From Oerskovia turbata (GTDB lineage: Bacteria; Actinomycetota; Actinomycetes; Actinomycetales; Cellulomonadaceae): a stretch of 64,000 bases of DNA. The position numbers and the translations under genes were made by a program. The stretch is from NCBI RefSeq assembly GCF_000718325.1, contig NZ_JOFV01000010.1, forward strand, positions 1 through 64,000, given 5' to 3'. Below, piece after piece: positions 8,934-22,279 of the stretch (position 1 is its first letter; every line of letters starts with the position of its first letter). A model generated the notes under the pieces. It worked only from the letters and a program-made list of their open reading frames with translations, made no database searches and was not told the origin of the DNA.

Positions 8934-9587
8934 TCAGGCGGGCAGTCGCCCGCGCAGCTCGCGGGCGGCGCGCTCGGGGTCGGCCGCCCCCGTGATCGCG
9001 CGGACCACGACGATGCGCTCGGCCCCCGCGTCGAGCACCTGGTCGAGCCGGTCGGCGTCGACTCCCCCGATCGCGAACCACGGCGTGGTCGGCCGGGTCG
9101 CCGCGACCTGTCGCAGCAGGTCGAGCCCGACGGCGTCGCGCCCCGGCTTGGTGGGCGTCGCCCAGAGGGGGCCGACGCAGAAGTAGTCGACCTCGGGATC
9201 CGCCTCGGCGGCCGTGGCCTGGGCGAGCGAGTGCGTCGAGCGGCCCAGGAGCGGGCCCCCGCCCAGGAGCGACCGGACCGCGGGCACGGGCAGGTCGCCC
9301 TGACCCATGTGCACCACTGGGGCCCCGGTCAGCAGCGCGACGTCGGCCCGGTCGTTGACCGCCCACAGCGCCCCGTGCTCGGTCGCGACGCGCCCGACCG
9401 TGTCCTGCAGCTCGAGCTCGCGTGCGGCGTCGAGCGTCTTGTCCCGGAGCTGGACCACGTCGACCCCGCCCGCGAGCGCCGCGTGCAGGAAGTCCTCGAG
9501 GTCGCCGCGCTCCTCGCGCGCGTCGGTGCACAGGTACAGCCGGGCGGCGCGCAGGCGCTCGGCGACGCCGGTCGGGGTGGTGGTCAC
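8934..9587 (-). CDS. thiE: Thiamine-phosphate synthase
   Basis: 217 residues of a TIM-barrel enzyme that joins HMP-PP and thiazole phosphate to thiamine phosphate. Visible motifs are [15 protein letters not shown] for pyrophosphate and Mg binding, [21 protein letters not shown] and [15 protein letters not shown] near the thiazole site. The reading frame stays open well upstream. The GTG at 9587 is preferred because it begins the conserved region and has TATCCT seven bases upstream (complement of 9595-9600). It is divergent from the riboswitch-controlled thiO operon and shows no riboswitch of its own. Confidence 0.94.
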   Translation of the reverse strand: MTTTPTGVAERLRAARLYLCTDAREERGDLEDFLHAALAGGVDVVQLRDKTLDAARELELQDTVGRVATEHGALWAVNDRADVALLTGAPVVHMGQGDLPVPAVRSLLGGGPLLGRSTHSLAQATAAEADPEVDYFCVGPLWATPTKPGRDAVGLDLLRQVAATRPTTPWFAIGGVDADRLDQVLDAGAERIVVVRAITGAADPERAARELRGRLPA

Positions 9588-9594
9588 GGCGCCC

Positions 9595-9600
9595 AGGATA
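9595..9600 (-). promoter_or_regulatory. Predicted -10 element of leaderless thiE transcript
   Basis: TATCCT on the minus strand ends seven bases before the GTG start at 9587. The spacing leaves no room for a leader. Confidence 0.5.
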
Positions 9601-9680
9601 GGCGGGCCCGGTGCGGTGCGCGGCCGTGGCGCAGCCCGTGGTCGTGCCACGGCCCGACCCCGGCCTCGTTGTAGGGTGGC

Positions 9681-9764
9681 CGCGAAGCACGGGAGCCCCG
9701 CACGGGCTGAGAGGGCGAGAGCCGACCGTCGAACCTGATCTGGGTCATGCCAGCGAAGGGAGCG
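9681..9764 (+). promoter_or_regulatory. TPP (THI-box) riboswitch
   Basis: The conserved aptamer blocks are present in order: a CACGGGAGCC-like 5' strand, the pyrimidine-sensor element GGCTGAGAGGG (about 9705-9715), and CGACCGTCGAACCTGATC then TGGGTCATGCCAGCGAAGGGA (about 9723-9761). The purine-rich 3' end AAGGGAG is also the ribosome-binding site for the thiO ATG at 9770. TPP binding would therefore be expected to block translation initiation, which is the usual actinobacterial arrangement. The control mode is inferred. Confidence 0.95.
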
Positions 9765-9769
9765 AGCGC

Positions 9770-11163
9770 ATGAGCGCAGCCCTGTCCACCGACCACCCTG
9801 CCCTGCCTGCGTGCCCACCCGGGCGCGAGGGGAGCCCGGGGTGCGCGGCGCCGTCGGGCCGTACCGCGCGCGCACGGCGCAGCAGCGACGAGCCCGACGG
9901 CGCCACGGACGTCCTCGTCGTGGGCGGCGGCATCGTGGGGCTCACCGCGGCGTGGCGGGCCTCGCGCGCCGGCCTGCGCGTGAGCGTCCTGGACCCGTCC
10001 CCGGGCGACGGTGCGACCCACGCGGCTGCCGGGATGCTGGCCCCGGTGACCGAGGCCGACTTCGGCGAGGAGGCCGCGCTGCGCCTGGGCGCCGACTCCG
10101 CCGGGCGGTGGCCCGCGTTCGCGGCCGAGCTCGAGGCCGACTCGGGGCTCGACGTGGGGCTGCGCGCCACGGGCACGCTCACGCTGGCCTACGACGGGGA
10201 CGACCTGGCCCTCGGGCGGCGCGTGCGGGCGCTGCAGGAGGCGTGGGGGCTCGACTCGACCGAGATCACGGTCGCGGCAGCCCGGGAGCGCGAGCCGCTC
10301 GTCGGTCAGCGCGTCGCGGGAGCGTTCTGGGCGCCGGGCGACCACCAGGTCGACCCGCGGGCCGTGCACCGCGCCCTGACCGCGGCCCTCGCGCGGGACC
10401 CGCGCGCCGCCGTCGTGCGCCGCCGGGCCGTCCGGCTCCTGCGCTCGCCCGGACCGGACGCTCCCGTGACCGGGGCTCTCGACGACGCGGGCGTCGAGCA
10501 CCGTGCGGGGACCGTGGTGCTCGCGGCCGGGGCGGACTCGGGGAGCCTGCTCACGGACGTGCCCGAGGTGTGCGCCCCGACCCGCCCCGTGAAGGGGCAG
10601 ACGCTGCGGCTCGACGCCCCGGCCTGGTTCACGCTCGACCACGTGGTGCGCGGGGTCGTGCAAGGGCGTCCGGTGTACGTCGTACCGCGTACGCCCGGCC
10701 CCGACGGGCACCGCGAGGTCGTCGTCGGGGCGACGAGCGAGGAGCACCCCGACGACCGGCGCGCGACCGCGGGCGGCGTGTTCGCGCTCCTGCGGGACGC
10801 CCGCGCGCTTCTGCCCGGCCTCGACGAGCTGGCCCTGGTCGAGGTCACGCCGCGCGTGCGCCCGGGGACCCCCGACAACCTGCCGCTCCTGGGACCGACG
10901 AGCGTGCCCGGCCTGGTCCTCGCGACGGGCCACTACCGCAACGGCGTGCTGCTCGCCCCTGTGACGGGGGCCGCGGTCGACGCGCTCCTCGCCGGGGACC
11001 CGCTGCCGCCGACGGTCGCGGCGATCGACCCGATGCGCTTCTCCCCTGCCCTTCTCCCTGCCCCGCCCCGCGAGGTAGAGGCCTCGCGTCGAGGTAGAGG
11101 GTCAGAGCCCTCTACCTCGACCACTGGCCTCTACCTCGGCGCCCCTGCTTCCCGGAGGACCCC

Positions 11164-11167
<4 letters not shown>
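9770..11167 (+). CDS. thiO: Glycine oxidase ThiO with repeat-derived C-terminal tail
   Basis: 465 residues against about 370-400 for the family. After a 40-residue Pro/Arg-rich lead, the FAD-binding GxGxxG motif appears in [15 protein letters not shown]. The D-amino-acid oxidase fold follows and closes with [17 protein letters not shown], the conserved FAD-contacting end. ThiO makes iminoglycine for thiazole synthesis. The last 35 residues (from about 431) are encoded by a four-unit palindromic repeat cassette and match nothing in the family. The gene directly follows a TPP riboswitch and overlaps thiS by ATGA. Confidence 0.93.
11071..11138. repeat. Palindromic phased cassette, copy 1 (11-bp units every 19 bp)
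   Basis: Four copies of CGAGGTAGAGG start at 11071, 11090, 11109 and 11128. The first two are direct and the last two are inverted, each exactly 19 bp from the next. The whole can fold into a long hairpin. It lies inside the 3' end of thiO and supplies the unusual C-terminal tail. A second copy with the same architecture and very similar gaps is at 12299-12366. Confidence 0.9.
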
Positions 11168-12280
<1,113 letters not shown>

Positions 12281-12298
12281 GCGGCCCGTCGGCTTCAC

Positions 12299-12366
12299 CG
12301 AGATAGAGGTCTCCCGTCGAGGTAGAGGGTTCTGCCCCTCTACCTCGACGACTGGCCTCTACCTCG
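12299..12366. repeat. Palindromic phased cassette, copy 2 (11-bp units every 19 bp)
   Basis: Units start at 12299 (CGAGATAGAGG, one mismatch), 12318, 12337 and 12356. Two are direct and two inverted, again with exact 19-bp spacing. This copy is intergenic, between the convergent stops of thiG (12280) and the MoeZ-like gene (12380), where its hairpin potential could also make it a terminator. Its gap sequences resemble those of copy 1. Confidence 0.9.
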
Positions 12367-12379
12367 GCAACAGAGACCG

Positions 12380-13750
12380 TCAGTAGGTCGGGAGTCCCGG
12401 CTCGACGTCCCGCACCCAGGCCAGGACCCCGCCCTCGACGTTGCGCGCGTCCACGCCTGCAGCCCGCGCCAGGGCCGCGACCCGGTCGGACCGGCCCCCG
12501 ACCTTGCACAGCACGGCGACGGTCCGGTCCCGCGGCAGGTCAGCGAGCGCCGCGGTCGCGCCGGGCCCCGCGTAGACCCCGCTCGGCACGACGCGTGCGC
12601 CGTCGATCGCGACGATCTGCGTCTCCCAGTCCTCGCGCACGTCGAGCAGCAGCACGTCGTCGTGGGGGTCGGCGAGGCGGTCGGCGAGCTCGCGGGGGGT
12701 CAGGCTGGTCGGCGCCGGACCGGCTCCCGTCGGGGCGTCCACGGGGCCCGACGACGTCGCTCCCCCTCGACCGTTCGGCGCACCAGGACCCTGGGTCGCG
12801 TCGTGCCCCGGGACCCGGGCGAGGTCGACCGCGAGGCGTCCGTCCGCCGTCGGGCCGGAGAACGGACCTGTCCCGGAGGGGACGGCGGCCGGGACCGCTG
12901 CCCCCTCAGGGGCGAACCCGCAGAACGCCTCGTAGGCGTGGTCTCCCGCCAGGAGCCCGGTCACGGGGACGCGGGCCGGGTCGGCCCGGACCGTGAGGTG
13001 GCGCCACGTGAGCTCGAGCGAGTCGTAGACCGCGAGGCGGCCGAGCAGCGTGCGCCCCGCCCCCGTGATCAGCTTGATCGCCTCGGTCGCCATGACGGAC
13101 CCGACCGTGCCGCACATGGCGCCCAGGACGCCGCCCGTCGCGCAGTCGGGCACGGTGCCGGGCGGCGGTGGCTCGGGGAACACGTCGCGGTAGACCACGC
13201 CCTCGCCCCCGGGAGGCGTCGCCCAGAAGACGCTGACCTGGCCCTGGAACCGGAAGATCGAGCCCCACACGCACGGGACGCCCGCGATCTCGGCGGCGTC
13301 GCCCACGAGGTAGCGGGTCGCGAAGTTGTCGGTCCCGTCGAGGACGACGTCGTAGCCGTCCAGGACGGCCAGGACGTTGCCCGCGTCGAGGCGCTGCTCG
13401 TGCAGGCGGACGCTCACGTGCGGGTTGACCTCCGCGATCGCGTCTCGCGCCGAGGCCACCTTGGGCCGCCCCACGTCCGAGCCGCCGTGGATCACCTGGC
13501 GCTGGAGGTTGGACACCTCGACGCGGTCGTCGTCGACGATGCCGATGGTGCCGACGCCCGCGGCGGCCAGGTAGAGCAGCGCGGGGCTGCCCAGCCCGCC
13601 CGCTCCCACGACCAGCACGCGCGCGGCGCGCAGCCGCTGCTGCCCCTCGATCCCGATGCCCGGCAGCGCGAGGTGCCGCGAGTACCGGGCGAGCTCCTCG
13701 GGCGACAGGGGCTCGGGAGAGGGCGCGACCAGCGGCGGCAGCGAGGTCAT
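12380..13750 (-). CDS. MoeZ-like E1 adenylyltransferase with rhodanese domain
   Basis: 456 residues. The ThiF/MoeB domain (about 15-265) has the ATP loop VLVVGAGGLGSPALLYL, the DDDRVEVSNLQRQ motif and a catalytic Cys region PDCATGGVLGAMCG. A Gly/Pro/Ala-rich linker of about 70 residues leads to a rhodanese domain (about 350-456) with the persulfide Cys in AVLCKVGGRSD. Such proteins adenylate and sulfurate ubiquitin-like carriers. Next to thiS the likely client is ThiS, but MoaD or CysO-type carriers are possible. The ATG overlaps the DUF3817 stop by four bases. Confidence 0.88.
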   Translation of the reverse strand: MTSLPPLVAPSPEPLSPEELARYSRHLALPGIGIEGQQRLRAARVLVVGAGGLGSPALLYLAAAGVGTIGIVDDDRVEVSNLQRQVIHGGSDVGRPKVASARDAIAEVNPHVSVRLHEQRLDAGNVLAVLDGYDVVLDGTDNFATRYLVGDAAEIAGVPCVWGSIFRFQGQVSVFWATPPGGEGVVYRDVFPEPPPPGTVPDCATGGVLGAMCGTVGSVMATEAIKLITGAGRTLLGRLAVYDSLELTWRHLTVRADPARVPVTGLLAGDHAYEAFCGFAPEGAAVPAAVPSGTGPFSGPTADGRLAVDLARVPGHDATQGPGAPNGRGGATSSGPVDAPTGAGPAPTSLTPRELADRLADPHDDVLLLDVREDWETQIVAIDGARVVPSGVYAGPGATAALADLPRDRTVAVLCKVGGRSDRVAALARAAGVDARNVEGGVLAWVRDVEPGLPTY

Positions 13751-14184
13751 CGCGCGTACTGCTCCACGAGGGCGTCGAGCTTGGCCTCGGCCTCGCGGTG
13801 GACCTTCTTCTCCAGGATGAAGGACATGACGGGCACGACGCCCGCGAAGACCATGGTGGCCAGACGGCCCCAGCTCCAGCGCATCTTGGACCACAGGTCG
13901 AGGACCGTCACGAGGTAGACCACGTAGACCCACCCGTGCGCGAAGGGGATCCAGCCCACGTAGCGCATCACGCCGTCGACGTCGACGAACTGCCCGACGC
14001 CGTACTTGACGATCATCTCGACGCACAGGATCAGGAGCATCACACCGGTGATGAGAGCCATCACGCGGTAGCGCTGGAGCGCGCCGCGGGCCTTGCGGAC
14101 GGCGCGGTCCACGACCTCCTGCGACGGGGTGTCCACCACGGCGTCGGAGGTCGTCTGCGAGCCGGCGGGGTCGGGCGTGGTCAT
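13747..14184 (-). CDS. DUF3817 family membrane protein
   Basis: 145 residues. A hydrophilic Thr/Ser/Asp-rich N-terminus is followed by three hydrophobic helices (about 42-60, 75-95 and 105-125) and a charged C-terminus. This is the size and layout of the actinobacterial DUF3817 (integral membrane) family; GWIPFAHGWVYVVYL is characteristic. No function is established. It is translationally coupled (ATGA) to the MoeZ-like gene and divergent from the ABC exporter. Confidence 0.8.
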   Translation of the reverse strand: MTTPDPAGSQTTSDAVVDTPSQEVVDRAVRKARGALQRYRVMALITGVMLLILCVEMIVKYGVGQFVDVDGVMRYVGWIPFAHGWVYVVYLVTVLDLWSKMRWSWGRLATMVFAGVVPVMSFILEKKVHREAEAKLDALVEQYAR

Positions 14185-14242
14185 GGGAAGGTTTCCTTAC
14201 GCTGAGCGAAAATCCGTGGCCCGGTGTCGGTGGCCACCCCTA

Positions 14243-16077
<1,835 letters not shown>

Positions 16078-16081
<4 letters not shown>

Positions 16082-17811
16082 AGCTCCCCGTCGCCGACGC
16101 CTCCCAGGTCCGCGAGCACACCGCCTACCTGGTCCGCGAGCACCGCAGGCCCCTGGTCGGCCTCGCCGTCCTGCACACCGTCGCCGCGATCGCTGGGCTC
16201 GCCGGACCGTGGATCCTTGGACGGCTCGTCGACGCGGTCGCGCAGGGCACCACCTCGGCCTACGTCAACCAGGTCATCGCGATCGGCGTGGGCGCGGTGC
16301 TCGTCCAGGCCGTGCTCATCCGCTACGCCCAGAAGTCCTCGATGATCTTCGGCGAGACGGTCTTCGCCGAGCTGCGCGAGGACTTCCTGGAGACGGTCAC
16401 GACGCTGCCGCTGTCGACGGTCGAGCGCGCCGGCACGGGAGACCTCGTCGCGCGCACGACCAACGACGTCAACCGCATCCAGCACGCCGTGCGGTTCGGC
16501 GTCCCGCGCCTCATCGTCGCGGTCGTCACGATCCTGCTCACGGTCGTCGCGAGCATGCTCACCTCGCCCCTCGTGGCCGTGTCGCTGTTCCTGGGCGTCC
16601 CGCTCATGGTCGTCGTCTCACGCTGGTACCTGCGGCGCGCCTCGCCCGGGTACCAGCGCGAGTCCGCGGCGTACGCCGCGCTCAACGGCACCATCACCGA
16701 GTCGGTCGAGGGCGCCCGTACGGTCGACGCCCTGCGCCTGGGGGCCCGGCGCCGGGCCCGGGTCGAGGCGGACCTGCGCGAGGCCTTCGCGGCCGAGAGG
16801 TACACGCTGAACCTGCGCACGGTCCTGTTCCCCGCGGTCGACTTCACGTTCGTGCTCGCGCCGGTCGCGGTCATCGTGTGGGGCGGCTACCTGCTCTCGA
16901 CCGGGCACGCGACGATCGGCGCTGTGACGACCATCGCCATGTACGCGTTCCAGCTCGCGGGCCCCGTCTGGGAGCTCATCTTCTGGCTCGACGAGATCCA
17001 GGTCGCCGCGACCTCGCTCGCACGCATCGTGGGCGTCAAGCTCGTCGACAGCGACCGCGAGGCCGGGGACGAGGTGCCCACGGACGAGCACGTCGTGGCG
17101 AGGGACGTCGAGTACGCGTACCGCGAGGGGCACAACGTGCTGCACGGGATCGACCTCGACCTCGCGGTCGGCGAGCGCCTGGCGGTCGTCGGCCCGTCGG
17201 GCGCGGGCAAGTCGACGCTCGGGCGCATGCTCGCGGGCATCCATCCACCCACGGGCGGCTCCGTGACCGTCGGCGGCGTCGAGCTGGTCGACCTCCCGCT
17301 CGACGACCTGCGCCGTCACGTCGCCCTCGTCACGCAGGAGCACCACGTGTTCGTCGGGTCGCTCGCGGACAACCTGCGCCTGGCCGACGAGCACGCGGAC
17401 GAGGCCACGCTGCTCGCGGCGCTGGCCGCGGTCGACGCCCGGGGCTGGGTCGAGGCCCTGCCCGACGGGCTCGCGACCGAGGTCGGCTCGGGCGGTCACG
17501 TGCTCACGCCCGCGCAGGCGCAGCAGGTCGCGCTCGCGCGGCTCGTGCTGCTCGACCCGCACACCCTGATCCTCGACGAGGCGACGTCGCTGCTGGACCC
17601 GCGTGCGGCCCGGCACCTCGAGCGGTCGCTCAACGCCGTCCTCGAGGGGCGCACGGTCGTCGCGATCGCGCACCGCCTGCACACCGCGCACGACGCCGAC
17701 CGGGTCGCCGTCGTGGACGGGGGCCGCATCACCGAGATCGGGCCGCACGACGACCTCGTCGCGGCGGGCGGCGACTACGCGCGCCTCTGGAGCTCGTGGC
17801 AGCAGGAGTAG
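16078..17811 (+). CDS. ABC exporter half, intact Walker motifs, degenerate signature
   Basis: 577 residues. Six membrane helices (about 20-300) precede a nucleotide-binding domain with an intact Walker A GPSGAGKST (about 372), a Q-loop VTQEHH, Walker B LILDEATS and an H-loop His in AIAHRLH. The signature position (about 476) reads LTPAQAQQ instead of LSGGQ. Together with the upstream gene this gives one fully functional composite ATP site and one dead site. The pair exports an unknown substrate (lipid, peptide or drug). It is translationally coupled to its partner by ATGA. Confidence 0.92.
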
Positions 17812-17871
17812 GGACGGCCGCAGACACGTGCCCCGCTTCCAGGCATCTCTCAGGAGGTACCCTCACGATTG

Positions 17872-17885
17872 GTTGAACGTTCAAC
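17872..17885. promoter_or_regulatory. 14-bp perfect palindrome, likely repressor operator
   Basis: GTTGAACGTTCAAC is self-complementary and contains TTGA-N4-TCAA. It lies just downstream of a possible -10 (TACCCT, 17858-17863), at about +2 to +15 of the yceI transcript, where a bound repressor would block transcription. A similar TTGA-N4-TCAA site precedes the nitroreductase gene at 43905. The MarR/RosR type is inferred from its form. Confidence 0.6.
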
Positions 17886-17901
17886 GAGGATGCGAGGGGC
17901 C

Positions 17902-18615
17902 ATGAAGAAGACGATCGCACTGACCGTCGGGATCGCGATGCTGTGCGCGCTCCTCCTGCTCGGCGGAACGTGGGTCTACGCCCGATCTCAGGCCGGCACC
18001 GAGGCCGCTCCCCTCTCGCTCGCCTCGACGGCGCCCCGCGACGACGCCTCGTCCGGCGAGAGCGCCGCCGACGCCGCCGGCTCGACCGTCGACGGTGTCC
18101 AGGACGGCGTCTACGCCGTGGACACCGGGAGCCAGGCCGGGTACCGCGTCGACGAGGTGCTCTCGGGGCAGGACGTGACCGTGGTCGGACGCACGGGCGA
18201 CGTGCGCGGCGACGTCACGGTCGAGGGCGGCGTCCTCACGGCGGCGAGCATCGAGGTAGACATGACGACCGTCGAGACCGACGACTCCGGACGCGACCGG
18301 CAGTTCCTGCGCATCCTCGACACCGGCGAGCACCCGACCGCGACCTTCGTCCTCACCGCGCCCGTCGACCTCTCCGGGCTGGCGACGGGCACCGCGACGG
18401 TCGAGGCCCCGGGCGCGCTCACGATCAAGGGCGTCCCGCACGAGGTCACCGCGACCCTCGAGGCCCGGACCACGGGCGGCGGAGCGCAGGTCAGCGGTTC
18501 GATCCCCGTGACGTTCTCCGACTACGGCGTGACCGCGCCGAACCTCGGCTTCGTCCAGGTCGAGGACGCGGGAACCGTCGAGATGCTGCTCGAGCTCACA
18601 CCGTCGGACGGCTGA
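17902..18615 (+). CDS. YceI-family lipocalin-like protein, membrane-anchored
   Basis: 237 residues. The N-terminus MKKTIALTVGIAMLCALLLL is a signal anchor. An acidic Ala/Ser-rich spacer leads to a YceI beta-barrel domain (about 70-237) with the family segments AGYRVDEVL, VEVDMTTVETD, RDRQFLRILDTGEHPTATF and VPHEVTATLEA. YceI proteins bind polyisoprenoid-type lipids. ATG at 17890 is an alternative start; 17902 was chosen because the signal begins there. An operator-like palindrome precedes it. The 3' end overlaps the convergent SURF1 gene by 20 bp. Confidence 0.88.
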   Translation: MKKTIALTVGIAMLCALLLLGGTWVYARSQAGTEAAPLSLASTAPRDDASSGESAADAAGSTVDGVQDGVYAVDTGSQAGYRVDEVLSGQDVTVVGRTGDVRGDVTVEGGVLTAASIEVDMTTVETDDSGRDRQFLRILDTGEHPTATFVLTAPVDLSGLATGTATVEAPGALTIKGVPHEVTATLEARTTGGGAQVSGSIPVTFSDYGVTAPNLGFVQVEDAGTVEMLLELTPSDG

Positions 18616-19540
18616 CCGGGTCGCCGCTCGGCGCGGGCCCCTCGGCGGCACCGGCGTCGGGCACCTCACCGCGCGGCGCCTGGGGCAGGTCGGGCAACCC
18701 GGCGATCCCTCCCCCGAGGCCGTCCGAACGCTTGCGCCCGCCCGCCGCCTCGTCGCGCACGAGCCGCACCCACAGCGCGACCGCGAACGCGCCGAAGATC
18801 CACCACTGGAGCGCGTAGAAGGCGTTCTGGACGTTGACCCCGTTGCCGCCCTCGATCGTGGGCCGGGGCAGGAGGTGGGGGCCGCCGTCAGCCGCGGCGA
18901 GCTGCGCCGGGTCGGACTCCATGAGCACGAGGTACCCGCCGTAGATCGGGTTGCCCCACACGTTGGCGAGCGCGGCCGAGGAGATCGAGTCGGTCTGCCC
19001 CTCGGGCAGCCCGCCGGTCCCAGCGGCCTCGGAGGCCTGGAGGTAGGCGGTGAGCCGCACCTCGCCGGACGGGACCTCGAGGGCCGGGCCGTCCGCCGTC
19101 GGGACCCAGCCTCGGACGACGGGGACCACGGGCGGGCCGGACAGGTCGGCCCAGGACTCACCGCCCGTGCCGTCGTCGCTCACGCGCAGCGGCGTCAGGA
19201 CCAGGTAGCCCGTGCGCCCGTCGAGCGCGCGCCCCGCGACGAGGAGCTGACCCTCGGGCTCGTACTCGCCCTCGACCCAGGCCTGGCGTCCGACGAGCTC
19301 GCCCGGGAAGGTCGACTGCGGAGGAAGCAGCACGCCGAGCCCCTCGGGCCCGGCGGCCTCGGCCTCGGCGATCTCGTGCTGCTCGGCGAGCTCGGCCCGC
19401 TGGTAGGCACGGTCGAGCTGCCACACCCCGAGCCGGCCGCACACACCCGCCGCGAGGAGGAAGAGCAGCAGGAAGCCGATCATGCGGGGGCTGCGGGCGA
19501 CAGCCCAGAAGCCGGGGCGGGAGGGGGCCTGGTCGGACAC
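18596..19540 (-). CDS. SURF1-family cytochrome oxidase assembly protein
   Basis: 314 residues. There is an N-terminal membrane helix (about 18-36, FLLLFLLAAGVCGRLGVWQL) with the family Arg-Leu-Gly-x-Trp-Gln motif, a large extracytoplasmic region with PVVPVVRGWVP, and a second helix near 245-265 (NAFYALQWWIFGAFAVALW). SURF1 helps assemble haem a in aa3-type oxidases. The C-terminal Pro/Gly tail is not conserved. The GTG at 19540 has TACCGT six bases upstream (complement of 19547-19552), which fits a leaderless mRNA. It overlaps the convergent yceI stop. Confidence 0.9.
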   Translation of the reverse strand: MSDQAPSRPGFWAVARSPRMIGFLLLFLLAAGVCGRLGVWQLDRAYQRAELAEQHEIAEAEAAGPEGLGVLLPPQSTFPGELVGRQAWVEGEYEPEGQLLVAGRALDGRTGYLVLTPLRVSDDGTGGESWADLSGPPVVPVVRGWVPTADGPALEVPSGEVRLTAYLQASEAAGTGGLPEGQTDSISSAALANVWGNPIYGGYLVLMESDPAQLAAADGGPHLLPRPTIEGGNGVNVQNAFYALQWWIFGAFAVALWVRLVRDEAAGGRKRSDGLGGGIAGLPDLPQAPRGEVPDAGAAEGPAPSGDPVSRPTV

Positions 19541-19783
19541 GAGTCCACGGTAGCCGGGCGGGGTGGAGCGCAGAGAATCCGCGCCCCTCGACGTGACCCA
19601 GACCACTGCCCGAGGGGCAGGACGCCCGTCCTGGGACCTCCTGACGGCGCGCTCGGGACCTTCGTCCTTTTCTGCCTCGGCCGACGCACCTCACATCCCG
19701 TGGGGCCGTCGAAACCATGCGTCGCCCCCATCGATGAGGTTGTATGAAGGTGCCACCATCCCCCGTGACATCTGGAGCGTGCG

Positions 19784-22279
19784 ATGACCACGTCGACCTC
19801 GCGTCCGACAGCAGGAACCCCTTGGCGATCCGCCGAGGTCGCCCCCCTCTCCGAGGAGACGCTCGCGCGCGTCGACGGGTGGTGGCGGGCCGCGAACTAC
19901 TTGTCGGTGGGTCAGATCTACCTGCTGTCGAACCCGCTGCTGCGCGAGCCGCTCACCCGGGACGACGTCAAGCCGCGCCTCCTCGGCCACTGGGGCACGA
20001 CGCCCGGCCTGAACTTCCTCTACGCGCACCTGAACCGTGCGATCGTCGAGCGCGAGCAGTCGACGATCTACGTGACGGGCCCCGGGCACGGCGGTCCTGG
20101 CCTGGTCGCGAACTCGTACCTCGAGGGGACGTACTCGGAGGTCTACTCCGACGTCACCCAGGACACCGAGGGCCTGCGCCGGTTGTTCCGCCAGTTCTCG
20201 TTCCCCGGCGGGATCCCCTCGCACGTCGCCCCGGAGACGCCCGGATCGATCCATGAGGGCGGTGAGCTCGGCTATGCGCTCTCGCACGCGTACGGCGCCG
20301 CGTTCGACAACCCGGACCTGCTGGTCGCCGCGGTCGTGGGTGACGGCGAGGCCGAGACCGGCCCGCTGGCCACGAGCTGGCACTCGAACAAGTTCGTCAA
20401 CCCGGTCAACGACGGTGTGGTCCTGCCGATCCTGCACCTCAACGGGTACAAGATCGCGAACCCGACGATCCTCGCGCGCATCAGCGACGACGAGCTGCGC
20501 GACCTCATGATCGGCTACGGCCACACCCCGTACTTCTTCACGGGCGGGTTCGACGGCGAGGACCACTACGAGGTGCACCGCCGGTTCGGGGTCCTGCTCG
20601 ACGAGGTCCTCAACCACATCGCGCGGATCAAGGCCGAGGCCGCGGCGGGCAACGACGAGCGCCCGGCCTGGCCCATGATCGTCTTCCGCACCCCCAAGGG
20701 GTGGACGGGCCCCACGTCGATCGACGGCAAGAAGACCGAGGACTCCTGGCGTTCGCACCAGGTGCCGCTCGCGAGCGCGCGCGACACCCCCGAGCACCTG
20801 CAGGACCTCAAGGACTGGCTCGACTCGTACCGCGTCCACGAGCTGTTCGACGACGAGGGCCGCCTCGACGCGGACGTCGCGCGGCTCGCGCCGCCCGGGA
20901 CGCTGCGCATGAGCGACAACCCGCACACCAACGGCGGCCTGCTGCTCAAGGACCTGCGCCTGCCCGACTTCCGCGACTACGCGGTCGAGGTCAGCGCGCC
21001 CGGCGGGGGCATGTCGGAGGCGACGAGGGTCCTGGGCCGGTGGCTCACGGACGTCGTGCGCCTCAACCCGGACAACTTCCGGATCTTCGGCCCCGACGAG
21101 ACCGCGTCGAACCGCCTGCAGGCCGTCTACGAGGTCACGGACAAGCAGTGGAACGCGGACTTCTTCGGGCCCGACGTCGACGAGCACCTCGCGCGTGCGG
21201 GTCGCGTCATGGAGATGCTGTCCGAGCACCAGTGCCAGGGGTGGCTCGAGGGCTACCTGCTGACGGGGCGGCACGGGCTGTTCTCGTGCTACGAGGCGTT
21301 CATCCACATCATCGACTCGATGTTCAACCAGCACGCCAAGTGGCTCAAGATCACGAACGACATCCCGTGGCGCCGCCCGATCGCGAGCCTCAACTACCTG
21401 CTCTCGAGCCACGTGTGGCGTCAGGACCACAACGGCTTCAGCCACCAGGACCCGGGCTTCATCGACCACGTCGTGAACAAGAAGGCCGAGATCGTCCGCG
21501 TCTACCTGCCGCCGGACGCCAACACCCTGCTCTCGACCTACGACCACGTGCTGCGCTCGCGCCAGTACGTCAACGTCGTCGTCGCGGGCAAGCAGCCGGC
21601 GCCGAACTTCCTCACCATGGACCAGGCGGTCGCGCACTGCACCCGGGGCCTGGGCATCTGGGAGTGGGCCGGCACCGAGGTGCCGGGCGAGGACCCCGAC
21701 GTGGTGCTCGGCTGTGCCGGGGACGTCCCCACGCTCGAGACCCTGGCCGCGGCCGACCTGCTGCGTCAGCACCTGCCCGAGCTCAAGGTGCGCGTCGTGA
21801 ACGTCGTGGACCTCATGCGGCTGCAGGACGAGAAGGAGCACCCGCACGGGCTCTCCGACCGTGACTTCGACACGCTCTTCACCACGGACAAGCCCGTGGT
21901 CTTCGCGTACCACGGGTACCCGTGGCTCATCCACCGCCTGACCTACCGCCGGAACGGGCACGAGAACATCCACGTGCGCGGCTACAAGGAGGAGGGAACG
22001 ACCACCACGCCGTTCGACATGGTCATGCTCAACGACCTCGACCGGTTCCACCTGGTGATCGACGTCATCGACCGTGTGCCGTCGCTGGGGTCGAGGGCGG
22101 CCGGTCTGCGCCAGAAGATGGTGGACGCCCGCCTCGAAGCACGGCAGTACACGAGAGAGCACGGCGAGGACATCCCCTCGGTCCGTGACTGGGTGTGGCC
22201 CGACGCGGGCGACACCGCGACAGAAGGGAGCGGCCCGTCGTACGACGCGGCCGCCGCTACCGGAGGCGACAACGAGTGA
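19784..22279 (+). CDS. xfp: Xylulose-5-phosphate/fructose-6-phosphate phosphoketolase
   Basis: 831 residues, full length. The thiamine-diphosphate enzyme shows the family segments [53 protein letters not shown] and [13 protein letters not shown]. It splits xylulose-5-P or fructose-6-P with phosphate into acetyl-phosphate and an aldose phosphate. GGAG lies a few bases before the ATG. The stop overlaps pta by four bases, and pta-ackA follow, so acetyl-phosphate is passed directly to acetyl-CoA or acetate plus ATP. Confidence 0.97.
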   Translation: MTTSTSRPTAGTPWRSAEVAPLSEETLARVDGWWRAANYLSVGQIYLLSNPLLREPLTRDDVKPRLLGHWGTTPGLNFLYAHLNRAIVEREQSTIYVTGPGHGGPGLVANSYLEGTYSEVYSDVTQDTEGLRRLFRQFSFPGGIPSHVAPETPGSIHEGGELGYALSHAYGAAFDNPDLLVAAVVGDGEAETGPLATSWHSNKFVNPVNDGVVLPILHLNGYKIANPTILARISDDELRDLMIGYGHTPYFFTGGFDGEDHYEVHRRFGVLLDEVLNHIARIKAEAAAGNDERPAWPMIVFRTPKGWTGPTSIDGKKTEDSWRSHQVPLASARDTPEHLQDLKDWLDSYRVHELFDDEGRLDADVARLAPPGTLRMSDNPHTNGGLLLKDLRLPDFRDYAVEVSAPGGGMSEATRVLGRWLTDVVRLNPDNFRIFGPDETASNRLQAVYEVTDKQWNADFFGPDVDEHLARAGRVMEMLSEHQCQGWLEGYLLTGRHGLFSCYEAFIHIIDSMFNQHAKWLKITNDIPWRRPIASLNYLLSSHVWRQDHNGFSHQDPGFIDHVVNKKAEIVRVYLPPDANTLLSTYDHVLRSRQYVNVVVAGKQPAPNFLTMDQAVAHCTRGLGIWEWAGTEVPGEDPDVVLGCAGDVPTLETLAAADLLRQHLPELKVRVVNVVDLMRLQDEKEHPHGLSDRDFDTLFTTDKPVVFAYHGYPWLIHRLTYRRNGHENIHVRGYKEEGTTTTPFDMVMLNDLDRFHLVIDVIDRVPSLGSRAAGLRQKMVDARLEARQYTREHGEDIPSVRDWVWPDAGDTATEGSGPSYDAAAATGGDNE

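Noticed and set aside
8934..9875. Longer thiE starting upstream at 9875
   Set aside because: The extra N-terminal 96 residues overlap the riboswitch and thiO leader on the other strand and resemble no ThiE; a leaderless GTG at 9587 fits the family length.
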